A stretch of DNA of 64,000 bases from Bartonella alsatica (GTDB lineage: Bacteria; Pseudomonadota; Alphaproteobacteria; Rhizobiales; Rhizobiaceae): NCBI RefSeq assembly GCF_013388295.1, contig NZ_CP058235.1, forward strand, positions 1,218,001-1,282,000. Reading direction: 5' to 3'. The position numbers and the translations under genes were made by a program. Positions within the stretch are counted from its first letter, which is position 1. Every line of letters starts with the position of its first letter. Positions 48,373 to 60,669 of this stretch are shown piece by piece. The notes beneath the pieces were generated by a model. It saw only the letters and a list, made by a program, of their open reading frames with translations. It did not search any database and was not told the DNA's origin.

Positions 48373-48910
48373 ATTTGCTGGGCGTATTTTGTTTGCACCT
48401 GTGGGGCAGTCAATTCGTCCAACGAGTGATCGTACGCGCGAAAACCTTTTCAATATTCTTGCGAGTCGAGAAGAACAATTTTGGACCAATAAACGTATTC
48501 TTGATCTTTTTGCTGGTACTGGTGCTTTAGGCATAGAGGCTCTATCGCGTGGTGCAAAAGCTGCTGTTTTTGTTGAAAATTCAGTTGAGGGACGTGGATT
48601 ACTTCAAAAAAATATTGAAGCTTTGGAATTGCAGTCAATTGGACGCATTTTGCGTCGTGATGCTACAAAACTGGGTAATATTGGCACAATGTTGCCATTT
48701 GATGTAATTTGCGCAGATCCTCCTTATGGCCATTGTTTAGGTGAGCGTGCTTTTGTGGAGGCTCTAAGAGGAGGGTGGGCAAAAAATGATACACTCTTTG
48801 TGCTTGAAGAAAAGAAAGATACAATTATTCATTTACCTGAGATATTTTATCTAGATGATGAGCGTTTTTATGGTGAGACAGCAATACGTCTTTATAAACT
48901 GCGATCATAG
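48353..48910 (+). CDS. rsmD: 16S rRNA (guanine(966)-N(2))-methyltransferase RsmD
   Basis: The 185-residue methyltransferase begins [16 protein letters not shown] at a GTG (48353), with GGAG six bases upstream, inside the end of the preceding gene. The SAM-binding [20 protein letters not shown] and the catalytic [12 protein letters not shown] (NPPY-type) are intact. A TTG four codons earlier is also in frame but gives an atypical N-terminus. Confidence 0.94.
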   Translation: MRIVGGKFAGRILFAPVGQSIRPTSDRTRENLFNILASREEQFWTNKRILDLFAGTGALGIEALSRGAKAAVFVENSVEGRGLLQKNIEALELQSIGRILRRDATKLGNIGTMLPFDVICADPPYGHCLGERAFVEALRGGWAKNDTLFVLEEKKDTIIHLPEIFYLDDERFYGETAIRLYKLRS

Positions 48911-49394
48911 TTTTAGGTTTGAGAAAGTTTTCATTTTTATACAAAAGGATGAGAAAAATAATTTTGTATTACTTTTCTCATGACACTTTTTTATGGAATG
49001 ATTACTATATTAATTAAAGACAATTTTTTTACTAATCAAGGGTGTGTGAAATTTTTATATTACCATTTTTCATAACCAATATACAATTTTTTGCCCGTAT
49101 ATGTATTTTTCTATGCGGTGTATCTAAAAAAGATATATGGCATGATATAGTTGCTCTTTTCATGAATATCACAAGACTTTTTAATTTCAGGTAAGCAATA
49201 TAGGCAGTATAAAAGATGCAAATGATCTTTTAAGGTTGCTGCATATATACAAAACTCTTGATAACGTTATATCAAAATGATCAATATTTTCTTTATCATG
49301 GAATTTATCTTATATGATCAAAATAAAGGATAAGTAACGTATAAAATTACAATTTTATATAAACTTTTTAAAAACTTGGAAAGAAGAAGACAGT
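48911..49394. other. Non-coding stretch between rsmD and the transketolase pseudogene
   Basis: AT-rich. A weak hairpin (ATGAGAAAA/TTTTCTCAT, 48949-48981) near the rsmD end may act as a terminator. Nothing else recognisable. Confidence 0.45.
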
Positions 49395-50589
49395 ATGACT
49401 TATGTAACCAATAGAGCAGATATTTACAAGGCATTTTATGCCTTTCGTTTGTGACTTAATAAAATACTTAATCTCATTAGAAAAGCAAAAATTAACCACA
49501 TAGCTAGAAGCTTTTCCTAGATTAATTTCTTTAATAGCTTATACAAATATAATTTTGCAAATAAATCCAACGCGCATCTATAATATTAATGGCGATCGAT
49601 ATATTCAAAGTAATGGTTATGCAGTTAAGGCACTGTACATTGTATTATAACAAATAGCATTTGATCCTCAACTTTTTGATACGTATTTAAGCTTTGATTT
49701 TAATTTTATTTGCCATGTAACCAAAAAAATTCTTGGCAACGAGCAAAACATAGGTTTTCTTGGTACAGGAATAATGGCTCTTTGGGGCAACTTAACTCTC
49801 AATCCTATCATTCTTTTGTACTTCTTGGCGATGGCGAAAGACAAAAGGATTCATCTGGGAGGTTGCATTATTTTCAGCACATTATTAGTTCATCAGTCTT
49901 ATTGTGGCTGTCGATAGAAATAAACTCAAATTGTTGATAAGACTGGGTATCTTAATGAAAAGAGAGCACTTAAAAAATAAATTTAAAAGTGTTCAGTACT
50001 TTGTTGTAGAAATTGATGATCATAATATAACACAATTAAAAAAATCCTTCGGTTCTCCTCCATCTCATAAGAACAGACCAACAGCAATATTTGTAAACAC
50101 AATGAAGGAGTATGGAATTTCCTATAAGGAAGACGGACATTGGCACTATAAGTTCCAACAGATGAGGAATACAAATATCATTATCAATAAAGCGTATGTT
50201 ATAAAAAATGGAAAAGATATTCTTTTGTTGTTACTGACGAGATCGTTCAGATTTGTTTTAATGCTGCTGAAAAACACCCAAAATATGAAATTATGCTAAT
50301 AGTTGGAAGTGTGCCAACAATTTGGTTTTTAGATAATGCATTTGTGCTAGAACTATGTAAATCCTATAATTCTATTATTGTCTGTGAAGAATATAGTATA
50401 AATGGAAGGCTTAGAAATGGAATTGCTAGATTATTTATGGAACATAGAATTGTATGCAAATTTGTATCGTCGGGAATACTGGATGAGTCAATCTTTAATG
50501 GAAACCAATTAGATATTTTAGCGAATTATGGAATCAACCCAAATAGTGTAACAAAAGCTATATTAGCAGTACAATACAAAAACTATTAA
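49395..50589 (+). pseudogene. Transketolase pseudogene, N- and C-terminal sections fused and frameshifted
   Basis: Conserved transketolase pieces appear in order but in different frames. They are LNLIRKAKINHIA; then NGDRYIQSNGYAVKALYIVL before a stop and CHVTKKILGNEQNIGFLG (the usual GHVTRK..G.E...GSLG); then FVLLGDGERQ; then VDRNKLKLL, VVEIDDHNITQLKKSFGSPP and GHWHYK. After this it runs straight into a C-section part (DEIVQICFNAAEKHP; IIVCEEYSINGRL; NGNQLDILANYGINPNSV). Several frameshifts and stops are present, and the pyrimidine-binding part of the C-section is missing. It resembles the split transketolase type (separate N- and C-subunit genes) collapsed into one relic. Confidence 0.88.
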
Positions 50590-50729
50590 ATTACTTTTTA
50601 ATATGTTCATCAGCTCAAAAACATCATAAATCATTGAACATGCAAAAAAATAAAGCAGACAAGCACATTAAATCACGCTTTTTTGCTTTTATTGAATACG
50701 CTTTTCTTTTCTAAAGACAGTGCATTTGT

Positions 50730-51881
50730 TCATTGTTCAAAAGCACCTATACTTACTAAATTTTCGCGTGTAATCTTTTTAATTGTATGTGCACCGATCA
50801 AAGTCATAGCTACTCGCATTTCATTAGCTAAAAGGTCAAGGAGGTGAGCAACACCTTTTTCACCTGCTGCTGCAAGCGCATAAACAAAGGCACGACCAAT
50901 CATAACGGCATCTGCACCTTGAGCTATCATGCGGACAACATCGAGACCAGAACGAACACCAGAATCTGTTAAAATAATCAAATCACCCTTTACAGTTTCC
51001 GCAATTGCTGGCAATGCGCGTGCCGTTGATAAGACACCATCAAGTTGGCGTCCGCCATGATTGGAAACGACAATGCCATCAGCACCAAATTGTACTGCTT
51101 CTCGTGCATCTTCTGGATCAAGAATGCCTTTCAAAATCATTTTTCCCTTCCAAAAATCTCGAATCCATTGCAAATCACGCCAACCAATTGATGGGTCAAA
51201 ATTTGCACCAAGCCAACCAACGTAATCATCCAATGCAATTTTCTTTTGCAAATAGGTAGAAACATTTCCAAGATCATGTGGTCGCCCCATAACACCAACA
51301 TTCCACGCCCAATGTGGATGGGTAAAAGCCTGTAAAATACGGCGTAATCCAGCATAGGGCCCAGACATTCCCGAATGTGCATCACGATAACGTGCACCAG
51401 GAACCGGCATATCCACTGTAAAAACCAAGGTGCGCACACCAGATGCCCAAGACCGTTCTAAAGCATCACGCATGAACCCGCGATCTTTGAGAACATAAAG
51501 TTGAAACCAAAATGCGCTTCCAACCGCTTTTTGCACTTCTGCAATGGGGCAAACTGAAACTGAGGACAGGGTAAAAGGAATCCCTTTTGCAACAGCTGCA
51601 CGCGCAGCTTGTACCTCACCACGACGTGCATACATGCCAGTTAGTCCAACAGGTGCAAGTATAATCGGCAAATTAAGTATTTGACCAAAAAGTTTAGTTG
51701 AAAGATCAACTTCACTAACCTGTTTCAGAATTCTTTGACGTAATGCAAGCGTTTGCAGATCTGTACAATTACGTCGCATTGTTTCCTCAGCATAAGCTCC
51801 GCCATCGATATAGTGAAAAAGAAAAGGAGGAAGTCGTCGTTTTGCTGCTTTGCGATAATCAAATGTTGAGGAAATAATCAT
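50730..51881 (-). CDS. lldD: FMN-dependent L-lactate dehydrogenase LldD (alpha-hydroxy-acid oxidase family)
   Basis: The 383-residue TIM-barrel flavoprotein has [20 protein letters not shown] at the N-terminus, [18 protein letters not shown], the active-site [16 protein letters not shown] (His base) and the FMN-binding [20 protein letters not shown]. It oxidises L-lactate to pyruvate, passing electrons to the respiratory chain. The substrate could be another 2-hydroxy acid. It stands alone beside the transketolase relic. Confidence 0.92.
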   Translation of the reverse strand: MIISSTFDYRKAAKRRLPPFLFHYIDGGAYAEETMRRNCTDLQTLALRQRILKQVSEVDLSTKLFGQILNLPIILAPVGLTGMYARRGEVQAARAAVAKGIPFTLSSVSVCPIAEVQKAVGSAFWFQLYVLKDRGFMRDALERSWASGVRTLVFTVDMPVPGARYRDAHSGMSGPYAGLRRILQAFTHPHWAWNVGVMGRPHDLGNVSTYLQKKIALDDYVGWLGANFDPSIGWRDLQWIRDFWKGKMILKGILDPEDAREAVQFGADGIVVSNHGGRQLDGVLSTARALPAIAETVKGDLIILTDSGVRSGLDVVRMIAQGADAVMIGRAFVYALAAAGEKGVAHLLDLLANEMRVAMTLIGAHTIKKITRENLVSIGAFEQ

Positions 51882-52831
51882 GAATCACACCACTGTTCCT
51901 GAATGAAAACAAAAACAATCCTAAAACTAATGAGAACTAACCTGAGCACTTCCCCTATTAGACATTTTCTCAAAATATCCCTTTAGTAGATACAGGCAAT
52001 TAAGATTGCAACTCAAAAAATACATCGATAAAAACAATATCTTTATTTTTGTTCTTTTCCAGGTTCAAAATTTGACAGCGCTAAGCTTTAGTCAATAACT
52101 GACAAATACACAGGTTATTAGTATGTATTCTAAGAATCAAGAATTAAGATGTAGTGTTTTTTATATCAATGCTTTTTATAGAGGTTGTTTTAAGCATCTA
52201 TTCCAATTTTAAAACAATACACACCTTATAAGCTATTAAAGATATTTCACGTTATAGTTGATAAAAGTCATATAGCTCTAACTATTAAGTATAGATCACA
52301 GAAGTCTCCTTCCCAAAGATGAAAAAACTACTAATAGAATGAACTGAACTTGTCACATGCATCCAGCAATGTTTTCTTTCGTAGGTGCCTGTTAATCAAA
52401 ATTTATGAATATACACTTCTTAGTTTATCAGGGTATTAAAGGATTTTAGATATGAGTACATATAAACAGAAAAATTTCATCTTTGATTAAGCTATTTTCT
52501 AATCATACTATAAAGCGATTATATACAAAAAGCGTAAATTATATAAAATTATCAAAATAGCATTTAAAATAAAAGTGTATTTAAAAAGTTATTATTGTTT
52601 TGTCACTGAAAGAAAACTCATTTTTTATTCTTTAACGATATGTTATATTGAAAAAAGTATGTGATATATTTATTTAAAGTTTTTAAAATAAAGCGAATGG
52701 CTGCAATTAATTCCGCATATTCAGTTCGAGAAACAAATAAACTGGCAGTATATCATATTGATAAAAACTACAGCGTTTCTTTCATTAAAATCCGCTTTTT
52801 GAAACATTTTATCAAAGTTAGTGTTTTCAAA
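51882..52831. other. Non-coding stretch upstream of lldD
   Basis: About 950 bp, very AT-rich. No gene, tRNA, recognisable pseudogene or clear repeat. An open frame at 52661-52858 runs into the dcd 3' end and has no recognisable domain, so I do not call it. Confidence 0.5.
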
Positions 52832-53920
52832 TTATTTAAAATGTTTAGACAACTTTAATCCTTGCGCTTGATAATGTGATCCAGCATCATGTCCGTAAAG
52901 TGCTGATGGTCGATTAAGCATATGTTCATACACTAAACGGCCAATAATTTGACCATGCTCCAAGATAAACGGAACTTCATGACTGCGTACTTCCAAAACC
53001 GCTTTTGCTCCTTTTCCACCTGCTTCCATATGTCCAAACCCTGGGTCAAAAAAACCTGCATAATGCACCCGAAATTCACCAACTAAAGGATCAAAAGGGG
53101 TCATTTCCGCTGCATAAAGTGGAGGAATATGGACAGCTTCTCTCGAAACTAAAATATAAAACTCATCAGGATCAAGAATAAGTTCCCTTTGTCCACGGTC
53201 AAAAAGAGGCTCCCAAAAATCTAGAATATCTGCAACAGCATGTTTATCGATATCAATAACACTTGTATGGCGTTTACCACGGTAGCCCACAAGCCCATTT
53301 TCATCACCTTTCAAATTAATGGAAAGCCCAAGCCCACCTGCACTAATATTAGGTAAATCATCGGATATCAATGTTTCATACGTATGCAAAGTGTGCAGTT
53401 CAATTTCATTTAAATAACTGTGTCCTTTGCGAAACCGAAGTTGAGATAAACGTGAACCGGTATGCACCAAAATTGGAAATGTACGTGGACTAATTTCAAG
53501 ATAAAGTGGACCATGATAACCGGCACAAATCTTATCAAATTCTTGAGCATTATCGGTAATTACACGTGTAAAAATATCTAAACGTCCGGTAGAACTTTTA
53601 GGATTGGTAACTGCTGATAAAATGTCCGGTAAAGCTAAACTTTCCAAAAGAGGGACAATATAAACACAACCTGTTTCTAGAACCGCTCCGTTCCGCAAAT
53701 CAAATTCGTGTAACTTTAATCGTTCGAGTTTATCTAAAACTTTCACATTGGCTCCTGGCATAAAGGAAGCACGTATACGATAAGCTTTATCCCCTAAACG
53801 AAGATCAAGACTTGCAGGTTGTATTTGGGCTGCATCAAATGGCCAAAGAGCTTTGAGAATATTATTATCAATTAAGGCTTGTATATCATCATCTGCCAAA
53901 ATACCGCTACTACGCGCCAT
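52832..53920 (-). CDS. dcd: dCTP deaminase, long (duplicated-domain) form
   Basis: The 362-residue protein is about twice the length of E. coli Dcd and belongs to the alphaproteobacterial 2'-deoxycytidine 5'-triphosphate deaminase group. The first half has IQPASLDLRLGDKAYRI and NPKSSTGRLDIFTRVITDN, with LYLEISPRTFPILVHTGSRL; the second half repeats the fold (GFFDPGFGHMEAGGKGAKAV, VPFILEHGQIIGRLVYE). It makes dUTP for dTMP synthesis. It stands alone. Confidence 0.93.
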   Translation of the reverse strand: MARSSGILADDDIQALIDNNILKALWPFDAAQIQPASLDLRLGDKAYRIRASFMPGANVKVLDKLERLKLHEFDLRNGAVLETGCVYIVPLLESLALPDILSAVTNPKSSTGRLDIFTRVITDNAQEFDKICAGYHGPLYLEISPRTFPILVHTGSRLSQLRFRKGHSYLNEIELHTLHTYETLISDDLPNISAGGLGLSINLKGDENGLVGYRGKRHTSVIDIDKHAVADILDFWEPLFDRGQRELILDPDEFYILVSREAVHIPPLYAAEMTPFDPLVGEFRVHYAGFFDPGFGHMEAGGKGAKAVLEVRSHEVPFILEHGQIIGRLVYEHMLNRPSALYGHDAGSHYQAQGLKLSKHFK

Positions 53921-54218
53921 ATGTTTTGCCTTCCATTTTTACTTCATTTCTTTTTTGTCTTAGATGATTGATTAGTACAAGATGTTTTCGGGTAATAAAG
54001 ATGATTCGCTTCTCATTTTCCCAATTAATTTACTACTATAATTAGTCATAGAATGCTAAAAAAAACGAAACAGCATTTAGTGCAATACTCTTTGAAAGTA
54101 AATAATAGTTATTTTGAATAATATCTCTCATACCTTGTCATTCTTGAATGTTACACAAATAATGCTATTATAATCCAAAACTTCTATAGAATCCGCGGGA
54201 ATCTTGTTAGACTTTATT

Positions 54219-56051
54219 ATGATCATACGCCATCTCAGCGAGAATATTATTAATCAAATTGCTGCCGGTGAAGTTATTGAACGGCCAGCAAATGTTGTCA
54301 AAGAACTTGTTGAAAATTCTATTGATGCTAGAGCAACGCGTATTGAAATTGTTATAGCAAATGGTGGAAAAAACTTTATAAAGGTGAGTGATAACGGTTG
54401 TGGTATTTCTGCTAATCAGTTAACATTAGCAGTGTCCCGTCATTGTACTTCAAAAATTACCGATGATGTACACAATATCTGCTTCCTTGGTTTTCGAGGG
54501 GAGGCTTTACCCTCTATTGGTTCTGTGGCAAAACTTAAATTAATTTCACGAACGCAAGATGCTGATAGTGCTGCTGAAATTACCGTCACAGCAGGAAAAA
54601 TTGTCGGACCAAAACCGGCTGCTGCAAATCCTGGAACAATTGTTGAAGTTAGGGATCTTTTTTTTGTCACTCCAGCACGGCTAAAATTTATGAAAACTGA
54701 TCGTGCTGAAACGAATGCCATTATCGATATGGTTAAACGAATTGCTATCGCATTTCCACATATCCGCTTTTCTTTCTCAGGCCCAGACAGAACTACTATG
54801 GAACTTCCTGCTACAGAAAATAATATCCAAGGACAGTTACAACGTATTACACAAATTATGGGTAAAGAATTTGCTCCCAACAGTATCCCACTTAATGCTG
54901 AACGCGAATCAGTTCGTTTGACTGGGTTTGCTTGTTTACCATCTTTTAATCGTAGTAATAGTCTTCATCAATTTGCTTATGTTAATGGGCGTCCAGTGCG
55001 CGATAAATTTCTTTGGGGAGCAATTCGAGGAGCCTATGCTGATGTCATGATTCGGGATCGTTATCCTGTATCCATTCTTTTTATTGATCTACCACCTGCT
55101 GATGTAGACGTAAATGTCCATCCAACCAAAGCAGATGTACGATTCCGTGATTCAGGGTTAATTCGTGGTTTAATCATTGGAGCAATTCGTGAAGCATTGC
55201 ATCAAACGGGTGTTCGTCCTACTTCAACGCACTCTGAAGCAATGCTGGCTGCATTTCAAACACAACAGCCATTAAAAGCTTTTAAAAGCACTTCTTCTTC
55301 TTACAGCCTACAACCTCACCATTTTACATCTGCAACAATGATTCACAAACCACTCGATACTACTAGCTCTTTGGGTTTAAAAGAATATGCCACTCCTCTT
55401 ATGGAGGGCTTAAATATACCAAGCGGTGATGCCTATATTTCAAGTACTACACCTTCATCAGAAGAATTATCTTATCCCTTAGGGGCTGCCAGAGCACAAA
55501 TTCATAAAAACTACATTATCGCTCAAACCCAGGATAGTTTGATTATTGTAGATCAGCATGCTGCTCATGAACGATTGATTTATGAAGCACTCAAGAATGC
55601 ACTTTATTCCAAACCACTTTCTTCACAATTGTTGCTTATCCCTGAAATTGTAGAACTCTCTGAAGAAGAGGCAACATGTCTTTTAACGCATAAAGATGCT
55701 TTGCAGAAATTTGGCTTGGGGATAGAACCATTTGGTCCTGGTGCAATTGTTGTACGCGAAACACCCTCTATGTTAGGGGAGGTCAACATACAAGCCCTCA
55801 TTAAGGATCTTGCAGATGAAGCTGCTGAGTATGATACGACAGACAATTTAAAAGCAATGCTTGATTATATCGCAGCTACTATGGCTTGTCATGGCTCAAT
55901 ACGATCAGGACGTCTTTTGCGCCCTGAAGAAATGAATGCACTATTACGACAAATAGAAGCAACCCCTAATACAGGGACATGTAATCACGGTCGACCTACT
56001 TATATTGAACTTAAATTAGCTGATATAGAGAGGCTTTTTGGTAGAAAATAA
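54219..56051 (+). CDS. mutL: DNA mismatch repair protein MutL
   Basis: The 610-residue GHKL ATPase has [41 protein letters not shown] and [15 protein letters not shown] (ATP lid), with the PTKADVRF end of the transducer domain. The C-terminal dimer domain contains [15 protein letters not shown], matching the DQHA(X)2E(X)4E endonuclease motif of MutL proteins from bacteria without MutH. I chose ATG 54219; a TTG five codons earlier is in frame. Confidence 0.97.
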   Translation: MIIRHLSENIINQIAAGEVIERPANVVKELVENSIDARATRIEIVIANGGKNFIKVSDNGCGISANQLTLAVSRHCTSKITDDVHNICFLGFRGEALPSIGSVAKLKLISRTQDADSAAEITVTAGKIVGPKPAAANPGTIVEVRDLFFVTPARLKFMKTDRAETNAIIDMVKRIAIAFPHIRFSFSGPDRTTMELPATENNIQGQLQRITQIMGKEFAPNSIPLNAERESVRLTGFACLPSFNRSNSLHQFAYVNGRPVRDKFLWGAIRGAYADVMIRDRYPVSILFIDLPPADVDVNVHPTKADVRFRDSGLIRGLIIGAIREALHQTGVRPTSTHSEAMLAAFQTQQPLKAFKSTSSSYSLQPHHFTSATMIHKPLDTTSSLGLKEYATPLMEGLNIPSGDAYISSTTPSSEELSYPLGAARAQIHKNYIIAQTQDSLIIVDQHAAHERLIYEALKNALYSKPLSSQLLLIPEIVELSEEEATCLLTHKDALQKFGLGIEPFGPGAIVVRETPSMLGEVNIQALIKDLADEAAEYDTTDNLKAMLDYIAATMACHGSIRSGRLLRPEEMNALLRQIEATPNTGTCNHGRPTYIELKLADIERLFGRK

Positions 56052-56172
56052 ATTACTTACTTATCGTATTGGCAAGAAGGAAATATTTTTTAAATCACTC
56101 TCGACTTCATAAGGTGTTTTATGGCACTTTACTTGGATACTTCCTCATAAAAATAAAAAGGGAATATAAAGA

Positions 56173-56409
56173 ATGTTTTCTAGTGAAGAACGCGAAGCGA
56201 AAATTCATTATACCAATAATGGATATAAAATCGTAGAATATGGAACCTATACCCTTTGTGCTGTCAGCGGACAAAAAATCCTGCTAGAAGATTTAAAATA
56301 TTGGAATCATCACCGTCAAGAAGCGTATGCTAGTTGTGAAATTTCCTATCATCGCGAACTTGAGTGTAATCCGTATCTCAGCCAATTGTTAAAAACGCAG
56401 AAAAAATAA
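56173..56409 (+). CDS. Conserved small protein, DUF2093 family
   Basis: A 78-residue protein matching the DUF2093 pattern of rhizobia: EAKIHYTNNGYKIVEYGTYT, LCAVSGQKILLEDLKYWNHH, RQEAYASCEIS. The function is unknown. The family is regularly encoded near mutL and lpxK in this order, which supports a real gene despite its size. Confidence 0.85.
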   Translation: MFSSEEREAKIHYTNNGYKIVEYGTYTLCAVSGQKILLEDLKYWNHHRQEAYASCEISYHRELECNPYLSQLLKTQKK

Positions 56410-56436
56410 CCAATTGAAAACTATAAATTCATTTCT

Positions 56437-57456
56437 TTAAAGGAGATGTTTGCGCTCTTTAAAACGGGTCATGACTTCTTCAAGGATTATATGGCAAAAG
56501 TCTTTTTGAACAAAATCGACTTTAATATCAAATACAATAAGATTTTTTAAAATTTTTTGCACATTGCTTGTTTGTATACGTACGTAATCTTTAGCAGTTG
56601 TAGCTAACCATAAATTTTGAGTTTTAGCCTTTTGTACAAGATTTTTTAAATCTGTATCGGTAAAAAAATAGTGGTCAGGATAAGAGTAGGTTTGGACTAC
56701 ATGACCAGAAAGTTCTTTAATGGATTTAAAAAATTTATTTGGATTGCCAATACCTGCAAATGCCAAAAATGATTTTTTTGCAACCTCTTCAGATGCTAAA
56801 GATTTAAGGTACGCATGATACAAAGGTTTTCCAGTATGAGTGGCAGGAAAAGTAATTTTATCATGTGTATCCGAATGACCAATTAACAAAACACCATCTG
56901 TCAAAGAAAGTTGTGTTTTTAATGGTGCACGCAATGGTCCTGCTGGAAAAACAAGTCCATTACCAAAACCACGCATTGAATCTACAACGAGCAATGCATA
57001 GTCCATATAAAGGCGGCGACTTTGAAATCCGTCATCCATTAAAATCAGATTACATCCTTCTTGCTTGAGACGTTGTGCTGCTGCATAACGATCGGCGGAT
57101 ATGGCAACAAGAGCATGTCGTGCAAGTAAAAGCGATTCATCTCCAACATCGCGCGCATTATCATATTCCTCATTGACAAGATGTACTTCCTTAATTATTC
57201 CACCATAACCACGGGATACAACACCGGGCACAAAACCAAGTTTTTTAGCTACTTTGGCAAAAGCAATAACAACAGGTGTTTTACCAGCACCACCGCATGT
57301 AAAATTGCCAATACACAAAACTGGAAGATCAATAATAGGGGGATGTCTTGCCATATGGCGACGTGAATAATAACTATAAACCCATGAGATTGGGGCTAAC
57401 AAAACACGCAAAAAGCTTTTATCTTTCCACCAAAAATATGGCGCGTTAATACGCAT
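56437..57456 (-). CDS. lpxK: Tetraacyldisaccharide 4'-kinase LpxK
   Basis: The 339-residue membrane-associated kinase phosphorylates the lipid A precursor at 4'. The N-terminus [20 protein letters not shown] is typical, followed by the P-loop [19 protein letters not shown] at about residues 50-68 and [20 protein letters not shown]. Its start overlaps the waaA end by 11 bases; both genes act in lipid A-Kdo assembly. Confidence 0.95.
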   Translation of the reverse strand: MRINAPYFWWKDKSFLRVLLAPISWVYSYYSRRHMARHPPIIDLPVLCIGNFTCGGAGKTPVVIAFAKVAKKLGFVPGVVSRGYGGIIKEVHLVNEEYDNARDVGDESLLLARHALVAISADRYAAAQRLKQEGCNLILMDDGFQSRRLYMDYALLVVDSMRGFGNGLVFPAGPLRAPLKTQLSLTDGVLLIGHSDTHDKITFPATHTGKPLYHAYLKSLASEEVAKKSFLAFAGIGNPNKFFKSIKELSGHVVQTYSYPDHYFFTDTDLKNLVQKAKTQNLWLATTAKDYVRIQTSNVQKILKNLIVFDIKVDFVQKDFCHIILEEVMTRFKERKHLL

Positions 57457-58777
57457 ATTTACCCCGGTACCGACTTAAACCTGTTTGTATCACAAGAGGT
57501 TGCAAAAATGGTTCAAGAACCTTTAATGTGCGTTCGAGTGCACCGGCCATACTTGTTGCAATTTCATAGGCTTTATCAATCATTTCTTGTCGTAATACTT
57601 CATTTGTTAAAAGCCTATACACTTGAATAGCAAGCTGTTTTGTATCTTGAATCATATATGCTGCTTCACGCATTAAGAATTGTTCAAACATCTCTTGAAA
57701 ATTTGAGACATGAGGTCCGGTCAAAATAGCTGAACCAAAAAGAGCCAATTCCAATGGATTGTGTCCACCATTTCCACATAACGACTTTCCAATGAAAGAC
57801 ACTTTTGATAAGCGAAGGAAAAGCCCCATTTCCCCAATCGTATCACCCCAGAAAACGTCTGTATTTGCATCTGGAACAACATTACTGCTTCTACGGATAA
57901 AACGCAAACTCTTATTGTTGCATTTTTTAATAAGATCTTCTAAGCGTTGAGGATGGCGGGGCACAATGATTGTCAATAAATCTGGCAAATAATTTTTAAG
58001 AATCTTATGAACCTCAAAAGCAATCTCTTCTTCACCTTCATGGGTTGAAACAGCTGCCCAAACTGGGCGGTTGCCGATAGCATTACGGTAATGTGTAAGC
58101 AAGGCTTGATTTTCAGCTGGTAAAACATCGGCTTTAAGATTACCAGAAAGTGCAACAGATTTTACTCCAAGGGCATGGTAATAAGCGACATCTCTTTCAT
58201 TTTGGCCAATAGCCAAGTCAATATGCTTAAAAATATATTTGGCAAGAACAGGACGTTTTTGCCAAGCTTTAAAAGAACGTTCAGACATATGGGCATTAAC
58301 CAAAATTTGTGGAATACCCATTTTAGCCAATTCTTTAATACGGAGAGGCCAGATTTCCGATTCACAAATTAATGTTAAATCCGGCTTCCAGTGATTGATA
58401 AAACGGTGTACTGCCAAATCTAAGTCCAAAGGAGCATATTGATGAATTAACCGATTACCAAACTGTTTTTTCACAAGGGTGGAAGATGTTACAGTACCAG
58501 TTGTCAATAATACATTAATACCCAATGATAAAATGTAATCAATAAGAGGGACAAGAGCAAGTGTTTCTCCAACACTGGCGGCATGCAACCAAATGAGTGG
58601 GCTTTGAGGTCGTGCTTTATGGCTCTTACCCAAACGCTCTTTTTGGCGCCCCCACTCTTCTTTTCCACGGACAGTACGAAGAAACAGATAAAAAGGTACA
58701 ACAGGACGTAAACAAAAGCCAATCATTCGATAGATTAAAAAAGCAGCTTGTGCCTTTATTTCCATTCTTAAAACCAT
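57446..58777 (-). CDS. waaA: 3-deoxy-D-manno-octulosonic acid transferase WaaA (KdtA)
   Basis: The 443-residue GT-B glycosyltransferase adds Kdo to lipid IVA. It has an N-terminal membrane segment and [81 protein letters not shown] and [17 protein letters not shown] chose ATG 58777, which has AGGTG upstream; the frame extends 17 codons to another ATG at 58828. It forms a unit with lpxK and uses the CMP-Kdo made by KdsB. Confidence 0.94.
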   Translation of the reverse strand: MVLRMEIKAQAAFLIYRMIGFCLRPVVPFYLFLRTVRGKEEWGRQKERLGKSHKARPQSPLIWLHAASVGETLALVPLIDYILSLGINVLLTTGTVTSSTLVKKQFGNRLIHQYAPLDLDLAVHRFINHWKPDLTLICESEIWPLRIKELAKMGIPQILVNAHMSERSFKAWQKRPVLAKYIFKHIDLAIGQNERDVAYYHALGVKSVALSGNLKADVLPAENQALLTHYRNAIGNRPVWAAVSTHEGEEEIAFEVHKILKNYLPDLLTIIVPRHPQRLEDLIKKCNNKSLRFIRRSSNVVPDANTDVFWGDTIGEMGLFLRLSKVSFIGKSLCGNGGHNPLELALFGSAILTGPHVSNFQEMFEQFLMREAAYMIQDTKQLAIQVYRLLTNEVLRQEMIDKAYEIATSMAGALERTLKVLEPFLQPLVIQTGLSRYRGKYAY

Positions 58778-59577
58778 CTCATTCACCTGTTTTGAATCGT
58801 CTGTAAACTTTTTTATTAAACGATTCATTACTTCTATTCATTGCTTTGATTTTTTTTTCACGAATAGTAAAATATCCCTAATATTTTAGGCAATAAAAAA
58901 CGCTTCATTTATAAGAATGATTTGGAAAGCAGAAATGCAATTCTATGCCATGTTTTTTCAAGTGTTTTCTCCTATGAAAATGCATACACATAAGGTATGA
59001 TAGTACAGGTAAATAATTTGGCTAATAAAATAATTCTTTTTCTAATTTTGTGCACTTTATATCCACAATTATAATATTTCTTCAGACTTAAGAAAATTTT
59101 GAGCATTAGAAGCCCTTATATTCATATGAACATTAGGTGTTTTTTTCATACTCTCAAACCATGAGCAAATTTAAATTTTCATTTTTGCAAGTGGTATATT
59201 ATTTCTGAAGGAACAAAGCGAAAAACATAGTAACAACTTTATCCCTTTGAGAATAAAGAAAAGATATTATGTTATATTATCATACAAAAAAGTTGTAAGA
59301 AATCTATTATAAACGTTTTCTGCCTTGATAGCATTATCTAAGATTCTTAACTGTGGATTTGTCTAATAAACAAAACATAATTATTCTATCCACACAACAA
59401 AAACGATATAAACCTTATTTTATCCGTAAATATTGATTTCTGTATCAAAAACACTTTAAAATGCAGTACTTTTTTCTGAGTTCTTTACTCTTCTTTGATA
59501 TATATCGAATCTAAAAAATTCAATTTTTCTATATGCATATAACTTAAGGAAATGGTGATCAAATATTCAAGTCTTAC
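58778..59577. other. Non-coding stretch upstream of waaA
   Basis: About 750 bp separate waaA from the DUF4170 gene, which in other rhizobia lies close to it. Highly AT-rich; no gene remnant recognised. Confidence 0.5.
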
Positions 59578-59820
59578 TTATGTATCGCTTATTTCAGAGT
59601 CAAAAAATTGATGCAAGTCAACGATATAATAACGTTGTAATGCGTTGTCTACACTGCTTTGTGCTTTCGCATGCCATGCCTCTTGAGCTGATTGATAATC
59701 TGGAAAAATACCAACTACATCTAAATCATCAATATTCTTGAATTGATTACTATTAAGATTTTTTAATTCTCCACCAAATACAAGATGCAAACATTGTTTT
59801 TTTTCACTGGTTTCAGTCAT
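59578..59820 (-). CDS. Conserved small protein, DUF4170 family
   Basis: An 80-residue protein with the DUF4170 pattern: HLVFGGELKNL, DVVGIFPDYQSAQEAWHAKA, QRYYIVDLHQFF. GGAGG lies five bases before ATG 59820. The function is unknown; the family is encoded between an inositol-monophosphatase-like gene and waaA in rhizobia, as here. Confidence 0.85.
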   Translation of the reverse strand: MTETSEKKQCLHLVFGGELKNLNSNQFKNIDDLDVVGIFPDYQSAQEAWHAKAQSSVDNALQRYYIVDLHQFFDSEISDT

Positions 59821-59865
59821 ATGTGCCTCCATATCATTAAGAAATTTTAGCGCGTTTTTATGTGA

Positions 59866-60669
59866 TTAAACTAACTTTGCTTGACGAACAACATCTATCA
59901 TATCTTGACAGCAATTATTTTTACCAGCAATTAAAATTCCATATTGATAAGGTTCAATTCTGTAAGATATAATAGGTGTATCAAGCGATAGAAAACAACC
60001 TCCGCTTTCCTGTAAAATAAGATCAGCTGCAGCAATATCCCATGCATGACAATTCGGACGAACCAATACAATATCAATCTCATTTTGAGCAACAAGAACA
60101 ATACGATACGCGAGAGAAGGAATGTGGCGATAAAAATTGACTTGATTGCAAAAATCATCTGGTAATTTTTGCGCTAGTGATTTATCGAGTGAAACTTTGT
60201 ACTTTCCATTAATTTGAGAAGCTAAAAGAGGGAGTTTTGTACCATTTAATGTTGCCCCGCTACCAGCAACAGCTGCATAAACATCTCCCTGAGCTGGACA
60301 TTGTACAACACCTACAATAGGACGCCCATTCTCAATAATAGCAATCGAAATACACCAATAAGTGCTATCTGAAAGAAAACCACGAGTTCCATCAATAGGG
60401 TCAACTACAAAGTAGCGTTCATAAATTCTTTGATACCGATCATCTTTTGTTTCTTCTGAAATCCATCCATAATTTGGGCGTGCTCTAAGAAGCTTTTCCT
60501 TCAAAAAGTGATCAACTGCAAAATCTGCTTCACTGACTGGTGAATTACCTTCTTTCATCCAAACGTTCAACGCACATCCAAAATACCTCATTGCTAAATT
60601 TCCTGCCTCTCGACAAACATCAAGCAAGAGAGTTAAGTCAGAAGAATAATGCGTATTATTTTCCTGCAA
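59866..60669 (-). CDS. Inositol monophosphatase-family phosphatase (CysQ-like)
   Basis: The 267-residue protein has the metal-binding motifs of the family: SPVSEADFAVDHFL, GWISEETKDD, VDPIDGTRGFLSDS and the C-terminal NCHAWDIAAADLILQESGG. The DGTRGF variant is found in 3'(2'),5'-bisphosphate nucleotidases and related rhizobial proteins, so the substrate may be PAP rather than inositol phosphate. It overlaps pmbA by 14 bases. Confidence 0.9.
   Translation of the reverse strand: MQENNTHYSSDLTLLLDVCREAGNLAMRYFGCALNVWMKEGNSPVSEADFAVDHFLKEKLLRARPNYGWISEETKDDRYQRIYERYFVVDPIDGTRGFLSDSTYWCISIAIIENGRPIVGVVQCPAQGDVYAAVAGSGATLNGTKLPLLASQINGKYKVSLDKSLAQKLPDDFCNQVNFYRHIPSLAYRIVLVAQNEIDIVLVRPNCHAWDIAAADLILQESGGCFLSLDTPIISYRIEPYQYGILIAGKNNCCQDMIDVVRQAKLV

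Noticed and set aside
48061-48534. 157-codon open frame on the minus strand across the pseudouridine synthase tail and rsmD
   Set aside because: It is antisense to the low-complexity basic tail, whose codon composition leaves the other strand open; no domain is seen.
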